From assembly GCF_002906575.1 (NCBI RefSeq), contig NZ_CP026309.1, positions 1-64,000 of the forward strand: DNA of 64,000 nt, written 5' to 3'. This document shows, in pieces, positions 1 through 8,132 of this stretch. This DNA comes from Salinigranum rubrum. Its GTDB lineage: Archaea > Halobacteriota > Halobacteria > Halobacteriales > Haloferacaceae. Position 1 is the first letter of the stretch. The number at the start of each line of letters is the position of its first letter. Below the pieces are notes generated by a model. It searched no databases. It worked only from the letters and a program-made list of their open reading frames with translations, and was not told the DNA's origin. The position numbers and the translations under genes were made by a program.

Positions 1-1107
1 ATGTCTGACACCTCATACAGCCGTGTCCAGAAGTCGTTCCTGAAGTATCAGCACGTGTTCGTCCTCATCGCACCCGTGCTGTTCGTCACCTCGGTGTACT
101 TCGCGGCGCCGACGCCCGCGGACGCCGGCCTCGACTACTGGCTGGAGTTCTGGTGGCTCCTCCCGGTGTTCATGCTGGGGGCGACCATCGTCAACACCGT
201 CGGCATCAGCGGCTCCGCGCTGTTCGTCCCGTTCCTCATCTTCGTCTTCCCGCTGTTCGCCCAGCCGCTGACGCCACAGACCATCGTCAAGGTGGGGCTC
301 ATCAGCGAGGCCTTTGGCCTTTCGAGTTCGGCGGTGGCGTTCATCCAGTACGGCCTCGTCGACCGCCGACTGGCGCTGTCGCTCGTCGCCGGGTCGGTTC
401 CGTTCGTCGTCGGCGGTGCGTTGCTCTCCTTCGTCATCCCCGAGGTGCTGTTCCACTCGCTGCTCGGCATCGCGCTGCTGGCGGCGTCGTACCTGCTGTT
501 CACCGCCGACCTCGGCCACGGCGACTCCGACGAATCGTCGGGGTCGAGTTCGGGTACCGACCCGGCCGCGCCCGCGCCCGACGGCGGGACGGCGGTCGAC
601 CTCCCGAACGACCCCGGTAAACTCGGTCCGGCGGGCGTCCGCACCGACGACGACGGGACGGTGACCCGTGTCGACCGGGAAGGTGACGACTACACCTACA
701 CCCGGTCGGGTTACCTCCGGCGGTTCGGGAACTACAGCATCGGCGGCACGTTCCAGGGGCTGGCCGGCTTCGGCGTCGGCGAACTCGGCATCGTCTCCAT
801 GCTCGGGACGAAGGTCCCCGTGCGAGTGGCTATCGGTACCAACCACATCGTCGTCGCGCTCACCGCCATCCTGGCGTCGCTCGTCCACGTCTTCGGCGGC
901 GGTCTCGTCGGCGGCCACTCGCTCAGCCTCGCGACGACGCCGTGGAACATGGTCGTCTTCACCGTTCCCGCGACGGTCGTCGGCGGGCAGATCGCCCCGT
1001 ACGTGTCGAACGCGCTGGAGACGGACACCATCAAGAACTTCGTCGGCGGCCTCTTCGCCGTCATCTCGGTCGCGCTGTTCCTCATGGCCGCGGGGGGTGT
1101 CATCTGA
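1..1107 (+). CDS. TauE/SafE family membrane transporter
   Basis: Predicted integral membrane permease of 368 aa in the TauE/SafE family, which exports sulfite or other sulfonate-related anions. The N-terminal half has hydrophobic segments around residues 20-40, 48-85 and 95-165, including the family-like stretch NTVGISGSALFVPFLIF. A polar, glycine- and aspartate-rich cytoplasmic insert (about residues 170-240) separates it from a second membrane half with TFQGLAGFGVGELGIVSMLG. The start is the first base of the window, so an upstream start cannot be excluded. A UspA gene follows one base after the stop, suggesting co-transcription. The substrate is not determined by sequence. Confidence 0.85.
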   Translation: MSDTSYSRVQKSFLKYQHVFVLIAPVLFVTSVYFAAPTPADAGLDYWLEFWWLLPVFMLGATIVNTVGISGSALFVPFLIFVFPLFAQPLTPQTIVKVGLISEAFGLSSSAVAFIQYGLVDRRLALSLVAGSVPFVVGGALLSFVIPEVLFHSLLGIALLAASYLLFTADLGHGDSDESSGSSSGTDPAAPAPDGGTAVDLPNDPGKLGPAGVRTDDDGTVTRVDREGDDYTYTRSGYLRRFGNYSIGGTFQGLAGFGVGELGIVSMLGTKVPVRVAIGTNHIVVALTAILASLVHVFGGGLVGGHSLSLATTPWNMVVFTVPATVVGGQIAPYVSNALETDTIKNFVGGLFAVISVALFLMAAGGVI

Positions 1108-1108
1108 G

Positions 1109-1606
1109 ATGACCGACGCCGAATTCGACACCACGACCGACGAGGACGCCGCCGACATCGCGGTCGACGCCTACGACGACGTCCTCCTCCCGACCGACGG
1201 GAGCGAGGCGACCCTGGCGGCGGTCGAGGAGGCCGGACGGGTCGCGGCGCTCTCGGGGGCGACGGTCCACGTCCTGAGTGTCGCCGACACGCGGAACCGG
1301 TTCGAGAGCCCCACTGCCGGCCTCGCGCCCGACGCCTGGGACCGAGCGGAACACGAGCGCGCGGAGGCCGCCATCGACCACGCCGTCGACGCGCTGCCCG
1401 ACGGGATTCGGACGGAGCGCGTCGTCCGCGAGGGCATCCCGAAGACGGAGGTGCTCGCGCACGTCGACGAGGCGGACGTCGACCTGGTCGTCATGGGGAC
1501 GCACGGGCGAACCGGCCTCGACCACTACCTCATCGGGAGCGTCACCGAGCGCGTCGTCCGCAACTCGCCGGTGCCGGTGCTGACGGTCCGTGCGGCCGAG
1601 GACTGA
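1109..1606 (+). CDS. Universal stress protein (UspA family)
   Basis: A 165-aa soluble UspA-fold protein. The core begins at YDDVLLPTDGSEAT, and the C-terminus has the ATP-binding glycine pattern GTHGRTGLDHYLIGS followed by VPVLTVR, as expected for nucleotide-binding Usp proteins. The ATG at 1109 lies one base after the TGA of the transporter gene, so the two probably form an operon. Haloarchaea often pair UspA domains with transporters, where they are thought to modulate transport. A longer in-frame reading upstream exists but lies inside the transporter gene and is not needed. Confidence 0.9.
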   Translation: MTDAEFDTTTDEDAADIAVDAYDDVLLPTDGSEATLAAVEEAGRVAALSGATVHVLSVADTRNRFESPTAGLAPDAWDRAEHERAEAAIDHAVDALPDGIRTERVVREGIPKTEVLAHVDEADVDLVVMGTHGRTGLDHYLIGSVTERVVRNSPVPVLTVRAAED

Positions 1607-1666
1607 CGCCGCTGTCGACCGTCGACTCGGCGACGGGTGCGCCGGCGATTCGACGACCCGCCCCGA

Positions 1667-2119
1667 CTACTGCGTGCCCGCGTCGTCCGGGTCGCCGTCC
1701 TTGTCTTTGTCGACCTTTCCCTCCCCGTCGTCGAGTTCTCCGTCGCCGTCGAACCCGTCCGCGGCGAGCGCCTCGCTCGGTGTCGACCCCTTGTCGTCGA
1801 CGTACACGTCGGCGTGACCCTTCTCCATCCTGAGGCCGTGCCAGTCGACGCCCCACTCGGTGAGGCGGGCGACCGTCTCCTGTGCCGCCTCCCACGGACG
1901 GGCCGTCCAGACGATGATGGTGTGGCCCTGTCGGTACTGGTAGTTCACCCACTCGACCATCTCCTCGTCGGGTTCCTCCGCCGCCTCGGTGATGTACGAC
2001 TCGTCGCCCCCGGTCAGCGTCTCGTCGAAGTCGACCGCGATGCGCTGGTGATCGGCCGCGAACGGTTCCTCACCGTCGGGCATCACCCCGCCGTCGTGGT
2101 CGTCGGTTGGATCGCTCAC
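1667..2119 (-). CDS. HAD-superfamily-like phosphatase domain protein
   Basis: 150 aa from a GTG start at 2119. The motif RIAVDFDETLTGGD (about residues 26-39) matches HAD motif I (DxDxT), and HTIIVWTARPWEA is a plausible motif II. DVYVDDKGSTPSEA fits the C-terminal DD of motif IV. These support a small HAD hydrolase without a large cap. The last 30 residues are a highly acidic Asp/Gly/Lys tail with no recognisable fold. The substrate is unknown. The gene converges with the UspA gene. Confidence 0.75.
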   Translation of the reverse strand: MSDPTDDHDGGVMPDGEEPFAADHQRIAVDFDETLTGGDESYITEAAEEPDEEMVEWVNYQYRQGHTIIVWTARPWEAAQETVARLTEWGVDWHGLRMEKGHADVYVDDKGSTPSEALAADGFDGDGELDDGEGKVDKDKDGDPDDAGTQ

Positions 2120-2254
2120 GTCTTGCGGTGAGCGACCATGATCAAAGAGCCGGGCCTTGCAACACCGTTTCGGGTGCCCCCTTCGACCGATCGGTCCGCA
2201 CGGCGCCGACCGGAGCGGCCGCTCGGGAGACGCTCGTGACGCCCGAGAATCCGG

Positions 2255-2404
2255 TCAGGGCCGTCTGTTACCGACGCGCATCTCGACGTAGCGCCGCGGC
2301 CACGTCCTGAAGTGGTCGCGGACGCGTCCGACCAGTCGGTACAGCGGTGCGGCGGGTGGTCGTCCCTCTTCGGGTGCCGGAACCGAACCGCGCTCGTGGC
2401 TCAT
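2255..2404 (-). CDS. Small basic protein, 49 aa
   Basis: Short ORF beginning MSHERGSVPAPEEGRPP and ending RYVEMRVGNRRP. A TATA-like CGTTTATGAAAG sits at about 2428-2439 on this strand, roughly 27 bases before the ATG, the spacing of a leaderless haloarchaeal transcript. I therefore prefer this ATG over the in-frame upstream start near 2530, which lies upstream of the promoter. The central LVGRVRDHFRTWPRRYVEMR segment could be an amphipathic helix. I do not recognise a family. Confidence 0.5.
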   Translation of the reverse strand: MSHERGSVPAPEEGRPPAAPLYRLVGRVRDHFRTWPRRYVEMRVGNRRP

Positions 2405-2568
2405 GGCTCTAGTTCGCTGATGGTCTTTCATAAACGTTGGTGGTGGTTCCGCGACCCGAACCGTCCCGTTCGTGGGCCGGAGTCGATTCGCCGTCGACGG
2501 TCGTCGTTTCGCGGCGGGTGTGACGCCCACTCACAACGTTTTTGTCCGCGCGACGTTCTCTCTGGGAC

Positions 2569-2646
2569 ATGGCGCTCGAACCCCACGCGCGGCGTACCGC
2601 TCCCCAGCCACCGGTTTCGGGGTTCGGCTTCTTCTTCGCGGGCTGA
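2569..2646 (+). CDS. Phe-rich leader peptide of pheST (putative)
   Basis: A 25-codon ORF (ATG 2569, TGA 2644-2646) in the 5' region of pheST. It starts MALEPHARRT and ends VSGFGFFFAG, so four of the last seven residues before the stop are phenylalanine (TTC codons at 2623, 2629, 2632 and 2635). A T-rich element (GTTTTTG, about 2538-2544) lies some 27 bases upstream of the ATG, consistent with a leaderless transcript starting at this ORF. It ends 141 bases before pheS. Regulatory Phe codons before phenylalanyl-tRNA synthetase genes are the hallmark of bacterial pheST attenuation (PheM). That this works in an archaeon is my inference. Confidence 0.6.
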   Translation: MALEPHARRTAPQPPVSGFGFFFAG

Positions 2647-2697
2647 CCGTCGGTGGACCCCGCTCGCGTCCGAGGGGACGCGACGGGCGAAACCGAC
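2612..2697 (+). promoter_or_regulatory. Mutually exclusive stems in the pheST leader
   Basis: Two competing pairings are visible. CGGTTTCG at 2612-2619, just before the Phe codons, is perfectly complementary to CGAAACCG at 2688-2695. The same downstream segment (ACCGAC, 2692-2697) can instead pair with GTCGGT at 2649-2654, enclosing a perfect 8-bp GC-rich hairpin, TCGCGTCC (2664-2671) and GGACGCGA (2676-2683) with loop GAGG. The arms overlap, so both cannot form at once. A ribosome paused at the Phe codons would cover the first arm. There is no obvious U tract, so the output (termination, processing or pheS initiation) is unknown. Confidence 0.45.
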
Positions 2698-2787
2698 GCT
2701 CCCGGCCGGTTCCCCCAGACGCCGGTCACGACCCGCAACGGCTAACTGACGACCGGACACCTCACCAGATAGACCCAGACGCGACAC

Positions 2788-4302
2788 ATGACACGCACAC
2801 TCCCGGAAGCCCAGCACGCGGTCCTCACGACCGCGTCGGCGGACGACGCACAGACCATCGACGAACTCGCGGCGGAGACGGGGCTGAAGCCCGAGACCGT
2901 CACCGGCGCGGCGTTCGAACTCGAAGACGCAGGTCTCGTCGCCATCGACGAGTCGGTCGTCGTCGACTACACGCTCACCGGCGAGGGCGAGCGATACGTC
3001 GAGGCTGGCCTCCCAGAGGTCCGTCTCTACCGCGCCGCCGTCGACGCGGGCGCCCGCGACGACCCCGTCTCGATGGGGCAGGTCATCGGCGCATCGGGAC
3101 TCAACGGAGGGGAGGTCGACGTCGCCCTCGCCAACCTCGCACGCAAGGGGTACGGGCGGATCGACAGCGGCCAACTCTCCGCCGACGACGCCGACCCCGA
3201 CGCCGACCCCGAGGCCGACGCGCTCGCGGCACTCGCCGACGGAAGCGACGAGGGACTCGACACCGCAGTCCTCGACCAGCTCGAATCCAGAAACCTCGTC
3301 GAGCGACACGAACGGACCGTCCGCTCGGTTCGACTCACCGACGACGGCGTCGACGCCGTCATGCTGGAGGGCGTCGAGGCGGCGGAGACGGTCGACCGGC
3401 TGACGCCCGAGATGCTCACCACCGGCGAGTGGCGCGACGTCGAGTTCACGGCGTACAACGTCGAGGCTGACGCTCCTGAGCACCGGGGAGGGAAGACCCA
3501 CATCCTCAGACAGACCGCCGAGCGTGTCAAGGACGTCCTCGTCGGGATGGGGTTCGAGGAGATGGACGGCCCCCACGCCGACGCCGAGTTCTGGATCAAC
3601 GACTGCCTGTTCATGCCGCAGGACCACCCCGCCCGCACCCACTGGGACCAGTTCGCGCTGGACGTTCCGCCCATGGGAGAGCTCCCCGAAGAACTCGTCG
3701 AGCGAGTCGAGTCCGCACACCGAAACGGCGAAGGCGAGGACGGCGACGGCTACCACTCGCCGTGGACCGAGGAGGTGGCGCGGGAGGTCGACCTCCGCGG
3801 GCACACCACGTCGCTGTCGATGCGATACCTCTCGGGCCACGCGGTCGGTGAGTTGGAGCCGCCCCAGCGGTACTTCTCCGTCGAGAAGGTGTACCGAAAC
3901 GACACGCTCGACCCCACTCATCTGTTGGAATTCTTCCAGATCGAGGGGTGGGTGATGGCCGAGGACCTGTCGGTCAGGGACCTGATGGGCACGTTCACGG
4001 AGTTCTACAGCCAGTTCGGCATCACCGACATCCAGTTCAAGCCCCACTACAACCCCTACACCGAGCCGTCGTTCGAACTCTTCGGGCGGCACCCCGAGAC
4101 GGACGAACTCATCGAGATCGGAAACTCGGGGATGTTCCGCGACGAGGTTTTGAGACCCCTGGGTGTCGACTGCGACGTGATGGCCTGGGGGCTCGCCCTC
4201 GAACGCCTGCTGATGCTCATCTACGGCTTCGACGACATCCGCGACGTCCACGGGACGCTGTGTGATCTCGACCTCTTGCGGGAGACGGAGGTGCTGTACT
4301 GA
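2788..4302 (+). CDS. pheS: Phenylalanine--tRNA ligase alpha subunit
   Basis: Class II aminoacyl-tRNA synthetase subunit of 504 aa that, with PheT, charges tRNA-Phe in an (alpha-beta)2 tetramer. The N-terminus (about 1-95) is winged-helix-like, as in the archaeal/eukaryotic type. The catalytic core (about 230-504) shows SLSMRYLSGHAV, the motif 2 region QRYFSVEKVYRND, NPYTEPSFELFG, and motif 3 GLALERL at about 468-474. The stop overlaps the pheT start by one base (TGATG), so the two are translated together. The leader ORF and stems upstream suggest regulation by Phe-tRNA supply. Confidence 0.97.
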   Translation: MTRTLPEAQHAVLTTASADDAQTIDELAAETGLKPETVTGAAFELEDAGLVAIDESVVVDYTLTGEGERYVEAGLPEVRLYRAAVDAGARDDPVSMGQVIGASGLNGGEVDVALANLARKGYGRIDSGQLSADDADPDADPEADALAALADGSDEGLDTAVLDQLESRNLVERHERTVRSVRLTDDGVDAVMLEGVEAAETVDRLTPEMLTTGEWRDVEFTAYNVEADAPEHRGGKTHILRQTAERVKDVLVGMGFEEMDGPHADAEFWINDCLFMPQDHPARTHWDQFALDVPPMGELPEELVERVESAHRNGEGEDGDGYHSPWTEEVAREVDLRGHTTSLSMRYLSGHAVGELEPPQRYFSVEKVYRNDTLDPTHLLEFFQIEGWVMAEDLSVRDLMGTFTEFYSQFGITDIQFKPHYNPYTEPSFELFGRHPETDELIEIGNSGMFRDEVLRPLGVDCDVMAWGLALERLLMLIYGFDDIRDVHGTLCDLDLLRETEVLY

Positions 4303-6035
4303 TGCCCGTCGTCGACGTCTCCCTCGAGGAGTTACAGCGGCTCACCGGCGAGGAGAAGAGTGAAGAGGAGTTCAGAGCGGACCTGTTCGCGCTCGGCCTC
4401 GAGTACGAGGGCGAGACCGAGGAGGGGAAGATGCAACTCGAATTCGGTCCCGACCGCCTCGACCGACTGTCGGTCGAGGGCGTCGCCCGGTCGCTCCGGT
4501 ACCAGTACGGTTCCGACAGGGGCGTCGCCGTCCCGAAGACGAACGACGCCGACTGGACCATCGAGGTCGATTCGTCGGTTCCGGAGGAACGACCGTACGT
4601 CACGGGCGCAATCGTGCGAGGGCTCGACCTCGACGAGGCCGGCCTCGAATCGCTCATCCAGTTGCAGGAGAAACTCCACGCGACGATGGGGCGCAAGCGC
4701 GCGAAGGGCGCCATCGGCATCCACGACCTCGCGATGGTGAAAGGCGAGGTGTTGAACGAGGAGACCGGGGGCAACTCCATCACCTACCGTGGCGTGGCAC
4801 CCGACGGCGACCGCTTCGTCGCGCTCGATTCCGACGCCGAGTTGACGCCGGGGGAGGTGCTCGAACAGCACCCCACCGGTCGGAAGTACGCAGACCTCGT
4901 GAGCGAGTACGACCGCTACCCGGCCATCTACGACGAACTCGGGCTGTTCTCGTTCCCCCCGGTGATCAACGGCCGCCGGACCGAGGTCGACACCGACTCC
5001 CGCGAACTCCTCGTCGAACTCACGGGGACGGACCAGTGGACCATCGACCGGATGTGTACCATCATCTGCTACGCGCTCTCCGCGCGTGGCGCGACCATCG
5101 AAGAGGTCGAAGTCGAGTACGAGGACGCATCGCGCGCGCCCGACGACGGGGCGAGCCTGGTGCGCCCGGACCTCTCGGTTGACCGGAAGACGGTCTCACA
5201 CGACCGCATCGAGTCCATGCTCGGCGTGGACCTCGACGCCGACGAAGTCGTCGACCTCTTCGAGCGCTCGGGTCTCGACGCGACGTACACGCTCGGCGAC
5301 GACGTGGAGTACGAGGTGGAGATTCCGCCCTACCGGGTGGACGTGCTCCACCCGCTCGACCTCATCGACGACGTGGGTCGCGCCTACGGATTCAACGACC
5401 TCGAACCGAAGTACCCCGACGTCTCGACCGTCGGCGGTCGTCACGAGCGCTCCCGCCTGGAGAACGTCGCCCGCACCTCGCTCGTGGGACTGGGCTTCGA
5501 GGACCTCCTGAACTTCCACATGATCTCCGAAGAGGAGAACTACGACCGGATGCGACTCGCGGAGGGCGACGACGCGCTCGGCGGCGGGGAGGCGGTGACC
5601 ATCACCGAACCCTACAGCGAGGATTACACGATGCTCCGGACGTGGGCGCTCCCTTCGCTGCTGATGGTGCTGGAGAACAACACCCACCGGTCGTACCCGC
5701 AGGACCTCGCCGAAATCGGCCTCGTCGCCAACGAGGACGAGGCCGAGTCGACACACGTCCACGAGTCACGACACGTCGCGGGCGTGCTCGCCCGGCACGA
5801 CGCGACCTACGAGGACGCGAAGGCTCGCCTGAGCGCGCTCTGCCGCGACTTCGACGCGGACCTCGACACCCCCGCGACCGACCACCCGTCGTTCATCCCC
5901 GGTCGCGCCGCCGAAATCGTCGTCGACGGCGAGTCGGTGGGCGTGGTCGGCGAGTTCCACCCCGAGGTGCTGGTCGAACACGACCTCGAACTTCCGGTTG
6001 CAGGGTTCGAGTTCGAACTCGACGCGCTGCGGTGA
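4302..6035 (+). CDS. pheT: Phenylalanine--tRNA ligase beta subunit
   Basis: 577-aa beta subunit of archaeal/eukaryotic-type PheRS, which lacks the long C-terminal modules of bacterial PheT and is normally near this length. It begins MPVVDVSLEELQRLTG. B3/B4-like editing sequence (about 100-250) precedes a B5 tRNA-interaction region (about 275-350, EVEIPPYRVDVLHPLDLIDDVGRAYGF) and a class II-like pseudo-catalytic core ending GVVGEFHPEVLVEHDLELPVAGFEFELD. The start overlaps the pheS stop. No other gene follows on this strand until 7529. Confidence 0.97.
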   Translation: MPVVDVSLEELQRLTGEEKSEEEFRADLFALGLEYEGETEEGKMQLEFGPDRLDRLSVEGVARSLRYQYGSDRGVAVPKTNDADWTIEVDSSVPEERPYVTGAIVRGLDLDEAGLESLIQLQEKLHATMGRKRAKGAIGIHDLAMVKGEVLNEETGGNSITYRGVAPDGDRFVALDSDAELTPGEVLEQHPTGRKYADLVSEYDRYPAIYDELGLFSFPPVINGRRTEVDTDSRELLVELTGTDQWTIDRMCTIICYALSARGATIEEVEVEYEDASRAPDDGASLVRPDLSVDRKTVSHDRIESMLGVDLDADEVVDLFERSGLDATYTLGDDVEYEVEIPPYRVDVLHPLDLIDDVGRAYGFNDLEPKYPDVSTVGGRHERSRLENVARTSLVGLGFEDLLNFHMISEEENYDRMRLAEGDDALGGGEAVTITEPYSEDYTMLRTWALPSLLMVLENNTHRSYPQDLAEIGLVANEDEAESTHVHESRHVAGVLARHDATYEDAKARLSALCRDFDADLDTPATDHPSFIPGRAAEIVVDGESVGVVGEFHPEVLVEHDLELPVAGFEFELDALR

Positions 6036-6185
6036 GCGGGAGTCTTCCTCGGGACCCCGAACGGCCCATCTGCCAGACGGCGTCGGGGTCGAAACGCTGA
6101 GACAGCGCCCGTCACGAGGAGGGAAACGGGGTACACCGCCCTGCGTTCTCACCGGTGGATACGCCCTCGGAACGGCTGTGTCTCT

Positions 6186-7408
6186 TCAGTCCCGTCCGCG
6201 CAACGCTCGGACCGTTCCGTCGTGAGTGGTGTACACCAGGTCGTCGACGAGGGCGACCCCCGACCCGATGTCCTCCGCCGTTCGGGTCCACCGTCGGCTG
6301 CCGTCCGACGGGTCGAAACAGCGGAGTTCCCCGTCGGTCCGGACGAGGACAGCCTCGTCGGCCACGGCGGGCCGTCCGCTCAGTTCGCCCGGGAGGCTCG
6401 CCTGCCACCTGGTCACCCCGCTGGTCTTCGAGAGAGCGTACAGCACCGGGTCGGGGTGTTCGGCGGCGACGTAGACGTGGTCGGCGCCGCCCGCCAGCAC
6501 GACCGGGGCGTAGGCGTCGAGGCTCGTACTCCACTCCTCGTCGTACCCCCCGAGTCGACGACGGCGGCCTCCACCTCCCCGAACATCGGGTCCACCGCGA
6601 ACACCGTTCCCTCGGACACGAACCGCTCGGCGATCATGTCGCTTCCCCCCGGTTCGGGGCGACGGTTCCACTCGAACTGCCCGGTGTCGACCGCGAACGT
6701 CCACGGCTCGTTCCAGTGCGCGCCCGTCGAGACGAACACGTGCTCGTCGCTCGTGAGCAGCGGCGACTGCCACGGCTCGTTTATCTCCGCTTCCCAGCGT
6801 CGTTCCCCGGAGCGTTCGAGCGCGACGACGGTCGGCCCGCTGGCGTCGACGTAGTACAGGCCGTGTCGGGCGGCGACGAAGTCGCTTCGAGCGGGAGTCT
6901 CGAACCGCCTTACCGACCCGCCACCGTCGGCGTCGAGAGCGACGACGGCCCCGGGCGTCGGGACGAAGAGTCGGTCACCGACGACCCACGGCGTCTCTGC
7001 CGGTGCATCGAGAGCGGTCGTCCACTGCTCCGCCCCCGTTCTCGCGTCCAGCGCCCGGACGGCGCCGTCGTCGCCTCCGACGTACACCGTCCCATCAGCG
7101 ACGACGGGGTCGGAGAGCGACGCCTCGAACGGGACGCTCCACAGGTCGGCGGGGAGCGTCGTCGGTCCGGTCGCGTCGGGGGAGAAGTTGCTTCGGCCGC
7201 TGTCGTGTGCGGGCATCGGCCACGCGCTGTCGACGCTGTCGGGGGCGGCACGTTCGTCCGGCCGAGTCGCCGAGACGGTCGGCGTAGTCGTCGGTTCGGC
7301 GGTCGGTTCCGGCGTCGGCTCCGCAGGCGACTCCGTGTCGCTCCGAGTCGCACATCCCGCACCGACCAGCGTCCCGAGACTCGCGAGGAACGCGCGCCGG
7401 TTCACCAT
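6186..7408 (-). pseudogene. PQQ-like beta-propeller lipoprotein, frameshifted
   Basis: Secreted lipoprotein resembling the BamB/PQQ-repeat propeller. The start MVNRRAFLASLGTLVGAGC gives a twin-arginine signal and lipobox (LVGAGC), followed by a Thr/Pro-rich linker and repeats of the type GTVYVGGDDGAVRALDARTG and WTFAVDTGQFEW. The first frame reads to EAAVVDSGG, then the propeller resumes one frame over as YDEEWSTSL and continues to RALRGRD. The junction is a six-base C run at 6546-6551; one more base would join the frames into about 407 aa. It is either a real one-base deletion or an undercalled homopolymer. Propellers of this kind are scaffold or binding domains, and the cofactor is not implied. 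Confidence 0.8.
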
Positions 7409-7528
7409 GCTCCGCCCTACTCGACGGAGCGGTAAGTGCCTCGTGTCGTCTCCGGCGCCGCCTTCCCGCCCCCGCTCGCGTCGGTCCGAAACGAAGGGCC
7501 TACCACGCGGGCACGGCCACGTCACGGT

Positions 7529-8020
7529 ATGGAGCACGGGACGGCCAAATCGAGCCTCTACGCCGGCGCCCTCCTCGTCGTCGTGGGACTGCTCGCGTGG
7601 GCGACCGGCCGACCGTTCGTCTTCCCGAGCCTCGGCCCGTCGGGCTACGCGCTGGCGACCCGCTCCGCCGACGACATCAGCCCGCGACGGGTCGTCGGCG
7701 GGCACGTCATCGGCCTCGGTGCCGGCCTCCTGACGTACCACGTGCTCGCGTCGGGGCTGCTCATCACCGTGACCGCCCCGACCTTCTCGCCCTCGCAACT
7801 CCGACTGGTCGCGAGCGGTGTCGCCGCCGTCGTGCTCACGACGGCGGGCATGCTCCGGACGGACCTCGTCCATCCCCCCGCCTGTGCGACGACGCTCATC
7901 GTCGGTCTCGGTCTGCTCTCCTCCGCCGTCGAGGCGGGTGTCGTCGTCGCCTCCGTCGTGGTCCTCGTCGGCGTCGACGCGGTCCTCCGTTCGACCGTGG
8001 GTTCACTCGCCCACGAGTGA
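7529..8020 (+). CDS. HPP family integral membrane protein
   Basis: 163 aa, beginning MEHGTAKSSLYAGALL. At least four hydrophobic segments are visible. The segment PFVFPSLGPSGYALAT, and later LVHPPACATTLIVGLGLL with its His-Pro-Pro, are the signature of HPP-domain membrane proteins, some of which have been linked to nitrite transport. I prefer the ATG at 7529 to upstream in-frame codons, because those overlap the promoter region of the divergent PQQ gene. The substrate is unknown. Confidence 0.8.
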   Translation: MEHGTAKSSLYAGALLVVVGLLAWATGRPFVFPSLGPSGYALATRSADDISPRRVVGGHVIGLGAGLLTYHVLASGLLITVTAPTFSPSQLRLVASGVAAVVLTTAGMLRTDLVHPPACATTLIVGLGLLSSAVEAGVVVASVVVLVGVDAVLRSTVGSLAHE

Positions 8021-8132
8021 TCGGCCCGGCATCGTATTCCTAACAGTAATAATTTTACATATAGGTATTATAATCGAAGATTTGTTGAAAAGCGTCGAAA
8101 GGACTACCTTCCACCCCCGTCTCTCCCCGGGT

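Noticed and set aside
2428-4251. 607-aa minus-strand open frame opposite pheS
   Set aside because: Asp/Glu/Val/Arg-rich shadow of the pheS codon pattern; no domain and no promoter.
6413-7873. 486-aa start of the PQQ protein at 7873
   Set aside because: The extra N-terminal 155 residues overlap the HPP gene in opposite orientation; the true start at 7408 gives a Tat lipoprotein signal.
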